DNA of 5,843 nucleotides from Acidimicrobiaceae bacterium (GTDB taxonomy: Bacteria; Actinomycetota; Acidimicrobiia; Acidimicrobiales; UBA8190), in contig PKWD01000168.1 of assembly GCA_003131945.1 (NCBI GenBank), forward strand, positions 1 to 5,843. Direction: 5' to 3'. The translations under genes and the position numbers were made by a program. Under the pieces are notes generated by a model. The model made no database searches, was not told where the DNA came from, and saw nothing but the letters and a program-made list of their open reading frames with translations. Below are positions 1-5,843 of the stretch, in pieces. Each line of letters begins with the position of its first letter. The stretch's first letter is position 1.

Positions 1-480
1 CGCCATGGTGTCCCCCCGAACGACAACATCTGGGTGGACACGGCGACCATGTGGCGTCAGCTGCTCACCCGACCCGATCAGGCGGCCCACGCCATGGGGA
101 AGATCCTCAGTCGGGTGGGCGAGAAGCGGGTGATGTGGGGGACCGACTCCATCTGGTACGGCAGCCCCCAGCCACAGATCATGGCCATGCGAGCCTTTCA
201 GATCACACCCGAGTTCCAGGAGAGCTATGGCTACCCGGCCCTGACCGACGACATGAAGGCGGGCATCTTCGGTCTGAACGCCGCTCAGCTCTTCGGGATC
301 GACCCCACCGCCACCCGTTGTGCGCTGGCCACTGATCCCTTGACCGCCAACATCTCGGAGGCGGCGGTCCTGCGCTCCGACGGAGCCCTTCCCTCGCCAT
401 GGAACCCGCACGGCCCCACGACGCGTCGGCAGGTCCTCAAATGGCTCGCTTCACCGACCACGCACTGGACACCGACATAG
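1..480 (+). CDS. Amidohydrolase family protein, C-terminal part (5' end outside window)
   Basis: The frame is open from the first base to the TAG at 478-480, so this is the last ~159 residues of a longer protein. Seen: a VMWGTDS motif with the Asp codon at 145-147, which in the amidohydro_2 (PF04909) TIM-barrel family is the late metal-binding or catalytic Asp at the end of a barrel strand. It is followed by a helical section ending in GLNAAQLFGID, the usual close of these barrels. Known of the family: metal-dependent hydrolysis or decarboxylation of varied substrates (ACMSD-like and related enzymes), generally cytosolic. The substrate cannot be told from this fragment, and the N-terminal HxH motif is off-window. 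About 60 residues follow the barrel, including a GPTTRR segment; they keep the high-GC coding pattern and look like a genuine tail rather than read-through. The 3' end overlaps the putA start, implying co-transcription. The GTG at 34 is an internal codon, not the likely start. Confidence 0.85.
   Translation, partial: RHGVPPNDNIWVDTATMWRQLLTRPDQAAHAMGKILSRVGEKRVMWGTDSIWYGSPQPQIMAMRAFQITPEFQESYGYPALTDDMKAGIFGLNAAQLFGIDPTATRCALATDPLTANISEAAVLRSDGALPSPWNPHGPTTRRQVLKWLASPTTHWTPT
431..443 (+). promoter_or_regulatory. Probable ribosome binding site and start of putA inside the amidohydrolase gene
   Basis: AGGT at 431-434 lies six bases before ATG 441, within the upstream coding region. The earlier in-frame ATG at 399 is preceded by CCTTCCCTCGCC, with no purine-rich stretch. 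This favours 441 as the start and a 40-nt overlap, which fits translational coupling. The match to a Shine-Dalgarno sequence is short, and residues before about 50 are unlikely to be conserved, so a still later GTG start cannot be excluded. Confidence 0.5.
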
Positions 481-3400
481 ACGTCGACCCGGTTGTGCCC
501 GCAGGGGTGACACAGAGCAGCGGAGGTACAACCGAGCCGGAGGCACCGGTCGGCGAAGACCAGCTCATCGACCGGTCGGTGGCCCTGGCGGCCGAGCTGC
601 TGGTCGCCGCCCGGGCCGGAACCTCCCGCCGTGAGCAACGGCGCCAGCTCCGCCTGCGCCGCCTGTTAGCCAGCGAGTCGGGCACCCGGTTGGTCTTCTC
701 GTTGGCCGACAGGGTGCTGCGGCCCACGAGCGCCCGCGCGGCGGCCGGCCAACTGGCGGCCGTCACGGCCGGCGATCTCGAGGGGGTTTCGACCACGGAC
801 CGGACCTTGCTGCATCTGGGCGCCCTCGCCGCCCGCCCCGCCCCCGGCCCCGTGGTCGCCCTGGTGGCGGCTCGCCTGCGGCGCGAGACGGGTTCCCTCG
901 TCTATCCGGCTGAACGGCGACCTCTCGGGCACCGCCTGGCCCGGTTGTGGGCGGCGGGCCGGCGGCCCAACTTGAACCTCTTGGGCGAGGCCATCCTGGG
1001 TTGGCAGGAGGCGGAGAGACGCGTGGCCGCCGTCGACTCTCTGCTCGGACGCCACGATGTCGACTGCGTCTCGGTCAAGGTGTCGTCGGTGGCCGCCGGG
1101 CTGTCGCTGATCGACTTCGAAGGGTCGGTCAGCCGCATCACCGGACCCCTGCGCCACCTCTACCGCAGCGCCGGAGACTCGGGAGCGGCCGAGCCCAAAC
1201 TCGTCAACCTGGACATGGAGGAGCACCGGGATCTCGATCTCACGGTGGAGTGCTTCACCAGGGTGCTCGACGAAGACGAGTTCGCCGCGCGCACCGCCGG
1301 TATTGCATTGCAGGCCTATCTCCCCGACACCCACGCCGCCCTCGACCGGCTCCTCGAATGGGCCCAAAGGCGCCAGGCGGCGGGTGGCGCCCCCATCCGC
1401 ATCCGTCTGGTGAAGGGCGCCAACCTGGCCATGGAGAACGTGGACGGCGAGCTCCACGGATGGCCTCCGGCTCCCTACCGCACGAAGGCCGATACCGACG
1501 CATCGTACGTCCGACTCCTCGAGCGCCTGCTCGACGCGGCCGCCGGCGGTGCCGTGTTGGTCGGAGTGGCGTCGCACAACCTGTTCGACGTGGCGTTGGC
1601 TCTGATCCTCTCCGAGGAGAGGGGCGCGCCCATCGACATCGAAATGCTGGCCGGAATGGCTGACAGTCAGGCAGCGGCCGTGGCCGAACGTTCGGGGCGT
1701 CTGTTGTTCTACGTGCCCGCCACGACCCGCCGGGACTTTCGCAACGCGCTGGCCTACCTGGCCCGCCGTCTCGATGAAAACACCACTCCGGAGGGGTTCC
1801 TCCAGCACGTCCTCGACATGATCCCCGGCAGCCCGGACTGGCAGGAGCAGGCCGATCGCTTCGCCCGTTCGGTGCGGGCCCAGCACGAGGTGGCGACACG
1901 GCCGTTCCAGACCCAGGACCGGTCACGTTTTCCGGCCGCCGGCGAGGACGTTCCGTTCACCAACGAACCGGACACGGACCTGACGGTGGCCGCCAATCGC
2001 CGCTGGGCCCTGACGGCATTGGCCACGCCGGCGCGGCCCGCACCACCGGCGGCATCTGAGGCGGACGTCGACCGGGCCGTCGGCGAAGCCGTCGAGGCCG
2101 GGCGGGACTGGGCCGCCGCCCCGGCCGCAGTGCGCCGTCGCCTCCTGCTGGCGGCGGCCGATGCCGTGGCGGCCGGGCGGGCCGAGGCCGTCGCCGTGAT
2201 GACAGCTGAGGCGGGCAAGACCTTCGCCGAGGCCGATCCCGAGGTCTCCGAGGCCGTCGACTACGCGCGCTGGTACGCGACGGGGACCGATCTGCTGGCG
2301 TCGCTGGAGGGGGAGGTGGCCAGTGATCCCTGTGGGGTCGTGGTGGTCTCACCGCCGTGGAACTTCCCTTACGCCATCCCCGCCGGCGGGGTGCTCGCCG
2401 CCGTGGCCGCCGGCAACACCGCCATCCTCAAGCCGAGCCCCGAAGCCCCGGCCACCGCCGCCCTCCTCGTCGAGCAACTGCGCAGTGCGGGACTGGGCGA
2501 CGGTCGGGTGCAGTTGGTGGCGACCCCTGACGGCGCCGCCGGTCGCCATCTCATCACCCATCCCCAGGCGGGGGCGGTGATCCTTACCGGATCGTGGGAC
2601 ACGGCGCAGATGTTCGGCCGCTGGAACCCGGGCCGTCGGCTGTTGGCCGAGACGAGCGGCAAGAACGCCATGGTCATCACGGCCACGGCCGACGTGGACC
2701 AGGCGGTGGGTGATCTGGTGAGGTCGGCGTTCGGACATGCCGGTCAGAAGTGCTCGGCCGCCAGCCTGGCCATCGTCGACGCTTCGGTCTACGACCACAG
2801 CCCGTTTCTGCGCCAATTGGCGGACGCCACGCGGGCGCTGCGGTTGGGCCGGGGAGACGACCCGGCGTCGGACGTGGGTCCCATCGTGGGCCCCTTCACC
2901 GAGTCACTCGAACGGGCTCTGACCGTCCTCGGTCCCGGTGAAACATGGCTGGTGGAGCCGACGTGCCTCGATGGCGACCGCCGCCTGTGGTCCCCGGGCG
3001 TGCGCGTCGGTGTCACGCCCGGTTCGTGGACACACCTCACGGAATGGTTCGGCCCGGTCCTCGGCGTCATGAGGGCCGACGGGCTCGAGCAGGCCCTCGA
3101 GTGGCAGAACGCCGTTCCTTACGGGCTGACGGCCGGGCTCCACTCACTCGACCCCGCCGAGCACCGGCGCTGGGCGGACGCGGTGGAGGCGGGCAACGTC
3201 TACGTCAACCGTCCCACCACGGGAGCCATCGTGGGCCGCCAGCCCTTCGGTGGTTGGAAGCGGTCGAGCGTGGGACCGACGGCCAAGACCGGTGGTCCCA
3301 ACTACCTGTTGGCGCTGCGGCGCTGGCACGACGTCCACGAGACGAGCGTCGATGCCGCCGAGGCGGATTACCGGCGGTGGTGGGACTCCCATTTCAGCCG

Positions 3401-3860
3401 TGTCACCGATCTGGCCGGGCTCAGGTCCGAATCCAACCAGTTGCGCTACCGCCCCTTTCACCCGGGGGTGATCGTGCGCCTCACCGAAGACGGTTCCGAT
3501 GACGAGGCGGCCAAGGCCCTGCGGGCGGCGGCCGTCACCGGGACGCCGGTACGCGTGTCCAGTCCCCGACCCCGGCCGGATGTGCGGCCGGCGTCGGGGA
3601 CGACCGTCACGGTCGAGAGCGCGGCGTCGTTGGCCGCCTCGCTGGTGGACGCAACCCAGGGTCAGACTGCCGGAACGCGTCTGCGGCTGCTCGGCCAGGC
3701 GGAGCCCGAGGTCGTGTCCGCCGCAGCCGAACAGGCGGTCACGGTCCTCGATGAGCCGATGTGCTCCCACGGGCGGGTGGAGCTTGTGCGTTGGGTGCGG
3801 GAGCAGGTGGTGACCAGGAGCCTGCACCGCTACGGCAACGTGGTCTATACGCCTTTGTGA
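441..3860 (+). CDS. putA: Bifunctional proline dehydrogenase / L-glutamate gamma-semialdehyde dehydrogenase (PutA)
   Basis: Oxidises proline to P5C with FAD, then hydrolysed glutamate semialdehyde to glutamate with NAD+; in this family the intermediate is channelled between the two sites. Numbering is from the ATG at 441 (1139 aa). The PRODH barrel spans about 85-480: KVSS near 213-216, RLVKGAN with Lys ~325, ASHNLFD, and YLARRLDEN with Tyr ~439 and Arg ~442/443, matching the proline-carboxylate-binding YLxRR pattern. The ALDH domain spans about 506-960: PWNFP with Asn ~641, catalytic-type Glu ~737 in ETSGKN, nucleophile Cys ~771 in GQKCSA, and PFGGWKRS near 935. The last ~175 residues contain LRYRP and end in HRYGN, resembling the degenerate ALDH-like C-terminal domain of long PutAs. 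No ribbon-helix-helix N-terminus is seen, so autoregulation as in E. coli PutA is unlikely. Start: ATG 441 has AGGT six bases upstream; the in-frame ATG at 399 lacks a ribosome-binding site. The gene overlaps the amidohydrolase by 40 nt. Confidence 0.96.
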   Translation: MARFTDHALDTDIDVDPVVPAGVTQSSGGTTEPEAPVGEDQLIDRSVALAAELLVAARAGTSRREQRRQLRLRRLLASESGTRLVFSLADRVLRPTSARAAAGQLAAVTAGDLEGVSTTDRTLLHLGALAARPAPGPVVALVAARLRRETGSLVYPAERRPLGHRLARLWAAGRRPNLNLLGEAILGWQEAERRVAAVDSLLGRHDVDCVSVKVSSVAAGLSLIDFEGSVSRITGPLRHLYRSAGDSGAAEPKLVNLDMEEHRDLDLTVECFTRVLDEDEFAARTAGIALQAYLPDTHAALDRLLEWAQRRQAAGGAPIRIRLVKGANLAMENVDGELHGWPPAPYRTKADTDASYVRLLERLLDAAAGGAVLVGVASHNLFDVALALILSEERGAPIDIEMLAGMADSQAAAVAERSGRLLFYVPATTRRDFRNALAYLARRLDENTTPEGFLQHVLDMIPGSPDWQEQADRFARSVRAQHEVATRPFQTQDRSRFPAAGEDVPFTNEPDTDLTVAANRRWALTALATPARPAPPAASEADVDRAVGEAVEAGRDWAAAPAAVRRRLLLAAADAVAAGRAEAVAVMTAEAGKTFAEADPEVSEAVDYARWYATGTDLLASLEGEVASDPCGVVVVSPPWNFPYAIPAGGVLAAVAAGNTAILKPSPEAPATAALLVEQLRSAGLGDGRVQLVATPDGAAGRHLITHPQAGAVILTGSWDTAQMFGRWNPGRRLLAETSGKNAMVITATADVDQAVGDLVRSAFGHAGQKCSAASLAIVDASVYDHSPFLRQLADATRALRLGRGDDPASDVGPIVGPFTESLERALTVLGPGETWLVEPTCLDGDRRLWSPGVRVGVTPGSWTHLTEWFGPVLGVMRADGLEQALEWQNAVPYGLTAGLHSLDPAEHRRWADAVEAGNVYVNRPTTGAIVGRQPFGGWKRSSVGPTAKTGGPNYLLALRRWHDVHETSVDAAEADYRRWWDSHFSRVTDLAGLRSESNQLRYRPFHPGVIVRLTEDGSDDEAAKALRAAAVTGTPVRVSSPRPRPDVRPASGTTVTVESAASLAASLVDATQGQTAGTRLRLLGQAEPEVVSAAAEQAVTVLDEPMCSHGRVELVRWVREQVVTRSLHRYGNVVYTPL

Positions 3861-3881
3861 CTCCTCCGGAAGTGGGCGTCA

Positions 3882-3896
3882 TACGATGAGGGCGTG
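3882..3896 (+). promoter_or_regulatory. Candidate -10 promoter element for a leaderless transcript
   Basis: TACGAT at 3882-3887 fits the TANNNT -10 consensus. It is followed by six bases (GAGGGC) and then the GTG start at 3894, so transcription would begin at or next to the start codon. This spacing is the common leaderless-gene signature in actinobacteria. No clear -35 box is seen: TTGTGA at 3855-3860 is too far away, and TGACTC at 3858-3863 is weak. The GAGG at 3888-3891 could instead be a Shine-Dalgarno, but it sits only two bases from GTG, closer than usual. The 33-nt gap after putA would also allow read-through from upstream. Confidence 0.45.
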
Positions 3897-4351
3897 AGCT
3901 CGACGCAGAACGCCCGTCACATCAACGCGCATCGTGCGGTGGTCTATGGCGCGCTTGTCGAAGCGGGGGCGATCGCCACGTGGAGGGTGCCGACCGGCAT
4001 GTCGAGCCAGGTGCATGAGTTCGATGCCAGCGAGGATGGCTCGTTCCGGATCTCGCTCACGTACGATGCGCCGACCGGGACAGGCAAGACGACCGCCCAG
4101 ACCGACACGTACCACGGCCACTTCGTGAAACTTGTACCGAACGAACAAGTCGTAGAAGTGCTCGAGTTCGAGACAACAGATCCAGAATTACGCGGTGAAA
4201 TGACGATTATGACACGCTCGCTGATGCAGACGGCGGTACCGACGTGCTCGTCGTCCACCAAGGGTTACCTCGTGGCGTGCCGACCACCGACAACGAGGAA
4301 GGGACGCGGATGGCATTGGAGAAACTCGCCGCGCTCGTTGAGGCGGGCTAG
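3894..4351 (+). pseudogene. AHSA1/SRPBCC-family protein gene, broken by a frameshift
   Basis: From GTG 3894 the product begins SSTQNARHINAHRAVVY and continues with WRVPTGMSSQVHEFD, SLTYDAPTGTGKT, DTYHGHFVKLVP and VVEVLEFET. This is the recognisable pattern of the Aha1-like SRPBCC (START-fold, ligand-cavity) family. Near 4213-4215 the homology leaves this frame and resumes in another: DADGGTDVLVVHQGLP, then TRMALEKLAALVEAG and a TAG at 4349-4351. Restoring one base (ACACG read as ACAACG) gives MTTLADADGG and an uninterrupted 152-residue protein, the normal length for this family. Unrepaired, translation runs on in the wrong frame to about 4610, across the intergenic gap and into the opposite-strand methyltransferase gene. 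The biochemical role of these standalone proteins is generally unknown. By eye its codons are less G/C-biased than the flanking genes (for example around 4180-4215), hinting at a separate origin. A sequencing error is an alternative to true gene decay. Confidence 0.85.
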
Positions 4352-4473
4352 ATATCATCACTCACCCACCCATCCGCCGGTCTGGCGGCATGAGTCGGGG
4401 ATTAAGGCCACATTCGAGATGGAGCTTCCCCAATGGCGGGGTGGTTCATCTCCTTGTGGCTCCTCCTGGGAGC
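4352..4473. other. Convergent intergenic gap with short inverted repeats
   Basis: This gap separates the broken plus-strand AHSA1 gene from the minus-strand methyltransferase stop. It holds no supported gene. Three small inverted repeats are visible: CATCCGCC/GGCGGCATG at 4371-4392, CCCC/GGGG at 4428-4441, and GCTCC/GGAGC at 4459-4473 directly after the methyltransferase stop. A gap between converging genes is where terminators are expected, but none of the hairpins has a T-run. Confidence 0.5.
4371..4392. terminator. Possible bidirectional terminator hairpin without T-tract
   Basis: CATCCGCC, a five-base loop GGTCT, then GGCGG-C-ATG can form an eight-pair stem with one bulged C. It lies 20 nt after the AHSA1 reading-frame end, between convergent genes, as a terminator would. 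There is no run of T on either side, so it would have to be an intrinsic terminator of the T-poor kind sometimes proposed for high-GC actinobacteria, or not a terminator at all. Confidence 0.3.
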
Positions 4474-5205
4474 TCAGTCCTTCTCCAGAACCGCCACATA
4501 GGGCTCGCTCGGACGACCTCCGAGGATCCGGCTCCGGTGCCAGCCCGTTCCCTGCAGCAGCACTTTCATCTCGGCGCGCGAGACGAAGAGCCATGAGAAC
4601 CACGGGCTGACATCGGTCCGGTAGCGGATGCGTAGTCGGACCTGTCCGGGCATGAGACCACGGGCGCGGTTGCGGAAGTAGTAGTCACGGGTGAGGGCGG
4701 GAGCGCCTCCGCAATACGGATTGGTGCTCTCGGCCAGGATGCGTGCCTCGGGGGGTGTCCGGCGAGCCCAGGTCGTCAACGCCCGCCGGAGCCGAACCGG
4801 AGTCCCGAAGATGCCGAAGTTGTTGCCGAACATCACGATGGTGTCGAACGAGCCGATCTCCGCCGTGAGGGCCTCGGCCGACATGCACCACGTCTCTTTC
4901 ACGCCACGGGCGATCGCCGTACGAACGGCCAGCAGCGAGGAATCGAGGCCGACGACGTCATGCCCGCGGCGTTGCAGGTAGAGCGGGACCCGGCCGGCGG
5001 CACAACCCACGTCGACGACGCGCCCACGGACGTACCGCATCGAGCGCCGCTCGGCCGAGAGCCAATCGGGGAAGTCGGCCACGTACAGCTCGTGGCCCAC
5101 ACCCGTCTCAGTGAACCCGTCATCGCGTTCGAAGATCTCGGGATCTGTCTTTCCTCGCGCCCAGTCGCGAAGGGCGCGGCCGAAGACGTCGGTCCCCTCA
5201 ACCAC
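4474..5205 (-). CDS. Class I SAM-dependent methyltransferase
   Basis: A 243-residue protein with a Rossmann-like methyltransferase core. Motif I is VVDVGCAAGR at about residues 63-72 (SAM-binding glycine-rich loop). VVGLDSS at about 84-90 has the acidic residue expected to bind the ribose hydroxyls (Asp ~88). SFDTIVMFGNN at about 119-129 is the post-II/motif IV region. The C-terminal half has an aromatic-rich stretch (SPWFSWLF, ~199-206) and ends EPYVAVLEKD, typical of a last beta strand. No signal peptide or membrane segment is seen, so it should be cytosolic. The substrate is not identifiable. The start chosen is GTG 5205 with GAGGGG at 5210-5215 four bases upstream. The ATGs at 5221 and 5237 lie in other frames and stop after seven codons. 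It follows the epimerase gene by 24 nt and is probably co-transcribed with it, suggesting a shared sugar or small-molecule modification pathway (inference). Confidence 0.88.
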   Translation of the reverse strand: MVEGTDVFGRALRDWARGKTDPEIFERDDGFTETGVGHELYVADFPDWLSAERRSMRYVRGRVVDVGCAAGRVPLYLQRRGHDVVGLDSSLLAVRTAIARGVKETWCMSAEALTAEIGSFDTIVMFGNNFGIFGTPVRLRRALTTWARRTPPEARILAESTNPYCGGAPALTRDYYFRNRARGLMPGQVRLRIRYRTDVSPWFSWLFVSRAEMKVLLQGTGWHRSRILGGRPSEPYVAVLEKD

Positions 5206-5237
5206 GGGACCCCTCAGCCATGGGACCCCTCAGCCAT
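5206..5237 (-). repeat. Perfect 16-bp tandem duplication at the epimerase/methyltransferase junction
   Basis: GGGACCCCTCAGCCAT occurs at 5206-5221 and again, base for base, at 5222-5237. A degenerate third copy follows at 5191-5205 (on the minus strand GTGGTTGAGGGGACC against ATGGCTGAGGGGTCC, 12 of 15 matching). On the minus strand each copy carries a start-like codon and a GAGGGG purine block. The first copy also contains the epimerase TGA stop (5230-5232), and the third contains the methyltransferase GTG start. Because 16 is not a multiple of three, the three start-like codons fall in three different frames. Confidence 0.95.
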
Positions 5238-5843
5238 GGGACGCGGCGTGATACCCCTTGGAGCCGATCGTCTGGGCCAGAATGCTGCGCGGATCCTCGT
5301 CAGCCTTCAGCCGGTCGAGGACGTAGCGGAAGTCGTAGCGCGGTGCCCATCCCAACTCGGCGCGGGCCCGGGCATTGACGTAGACGCGATCGATCCGGGG
5401 GAACATCGTCCAGCCCCGCCGCGCGTACTCGGTCTCCTGGTCCGGAAAGAGGCGCCTCACGATGGCCGGAGCGTCGACGACCAGCCCGGTCACATCGTCC
5501 CGGGAGAAGGGCGTGGTACCGGAGACGAGGTACTTGGCGAAGCCAGTGGCGGGGGCCCGCTCCAGGGCGAGCAGGTGGGCGGCCACGGCGTCCTCAATGT
5601 CGACACGACGGTAGAGGTACTCATTGGCCTTGACGTTGGCGTCGGTATAGGCGTCACGCACGTCATCGTCGTCATCGGCCTCGGGGAAGAAGCGTGCGAC
5701 GCGCAGCACCACGACGGCGAGTCCATGATCGCGGTGGACGAGCTCGCACAGGTCCTCGGCCGCCGTCTTGGTCACGCCGTAGATATTGCGGGGGACGGAG
5801 GTGACGTCCTCTGTGATCCACGCCGCCGGCGCGCCCGGCGGCG
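5230..5843 (-). CDS. NAD(P)-dependent epimerase/dehydratase (extended SDR), C-terminal part
   Basis: The minus-strand frame is open from the window edge to TGA at 5230-5232, giving about 204 residues; the N-terminus with the Rossmann nucleotide-binding GxxGxxG is off-window. The catalytic YxxxK is seen as YGVTK (Tyr codon 5779-5781, Lys codon 5767-5769), preceded by a PRNI segment. After it come LRVARFFPE, DIEDAVAAHLLALE (the usual cofactor/substrate-domain helix of NAD-dependent epimerases) and a C-terminal half with ARAELGWAPRYDF, the typical end of sugar-nucleotide epimerases, closing with IGSKGYH. Family role: oxidation/reduction or epimerisation of nucleotide sugars or related carbonyl compounds, cytosolic. 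The precise substrate is not determinable. A run of five Asp (ADDDDDV) is a small oddity. The GTG at 5775 lies inside the active-site motif and is not the true start. It is the upstream member of an operon with the methyltransferase. Confidence 0.9.
   Translation of the reverse strand, partial: PPGAPAAWITEDVTSVPRNIYGVTKTAAEDLCELVHRDHGLAVVVLRVARFFPEADDDDDVRDAYTDANVKANEYLYRRVDIEDAVAAHLLALERAPATGFAKYLVSGTTPFSRDDVTGLVVDAPAIVRRLFPDQETEYARRGWTMFPRIDRVYVNARARAELGWAPRYDFRYVLDRLKADEDPRSILAQTIGSKGYHAASHG

Noticed and set aside
399..440. ATG at 399 as the putA start
   Set aside because: It has no Shine-Dalgarno-like sequence and would give an 82-nt overlap; ATG 441 has AGGT at good spacing. It is not fully excluded.
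34..480. GTG at 34 as the true start of the amidohydrolase
   Set aside because: The frame is open to the left edge, NIWVDTAT reads as a normal barrel strand across the GTG, and the protein would lack the metal-binding N-terminus.
666..1886. Long open frame (406 codons) on the minus strand inside putA
   Set aside because: It is antisense to the conserved PRODH domain, its low-complexity R/G/V/H-rich translation resembles no family, and long antisense frames are expected in GC-rich genes.
2349..3827. Several other minus-strand and alternate-frame open stretches within the ALDH and C-terminal parts of putA
   Set aside because: They overlap a clearly conserved coding frame, have no ribosome-binding sites or recognisable domains, and are codon-bias shadows.
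4352..4610. C-terminal continuation of the AHSA1 open frame beyond 4351
   Set aside because: It is out-of-frame read-through after the frameshift, crossing the intergenic gap and running antisense to the methyltransferase; it has no family similarity.
5206..5237. ATG codons at 5221 and 5237 (minus strand) as methyltransferase starts, or the repeat as a CRISPR fragment
   Set aside because: Both ATGs are out of frame and stop after seven codons. The repeat copies abut with no spacers, so this is not a CRISPR array.

Overview
The window is GC-rich DNA with dense coding, strongly G/C-biased third codon positions, GTG starts and gene overlaps. The PutA has the long actinobacterial-type architecture (no N-terminal DNA-binding domain, an RLVKGAN active-site motif, a degenerate C-terminal domain). 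Together these point to an actinobacterium, possibly an Acidimicrobiia-like soil or aquatic lineage; the lineage is inferred and cannot be fixed from this window.

Layout: (1) 1-480, plus strand, is the 3' part of an amidohydrolase (amidohydro_2) gene whose start lies outside the window. (2) 441-3860, plus strand, overlaps its end and encodes a complete bifunctional proline utilisation flavoenzyme (proline dehydrogenase plus glutamate-semialdehyde dehydrogenase). The overlap suggests one transcript and translational coupling. (3) 3894-4351, plus strand, is an AHSA1/SRPBCC-family gene broken by an apparent one-base deletion. It appears to have its own promoter, with a -10 box placed as for a leaderless mRNA. 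(4) 4352-4473 is a convergent intergenic gap with small hairpins and no gene. (5) 4474-5205, minus strand, is a class I SAM-dependent methyltransferase. (6) 5230-5843, minus strand, is the C-terminal part of an NAD(P)-dependent epimerase/dehydratase (extended SDR), cut by the window edge. The last two form a minus-strand operon.

Functionally, the left half centres on proline catabolism to glutamate, with an amidohydrolase of unknown substrate upstream. The right half is a sugar-nucleotide or small-molecule modification pair (SDR plus methyltransferase) whose substrate cannot be read from the sequence. The most unusual structural feature is a perfect 16-bp tandem duplication at the epimerase/methyltransferase junction (5206-5237). 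A degenerate third copy contains the methyltransferase start, so stop, ribosome-binding-like and start signals are repeated in three different frames. I see no mobile element, CRISPR array, tRNA or rRNA, and no convincing new multi-gene system.
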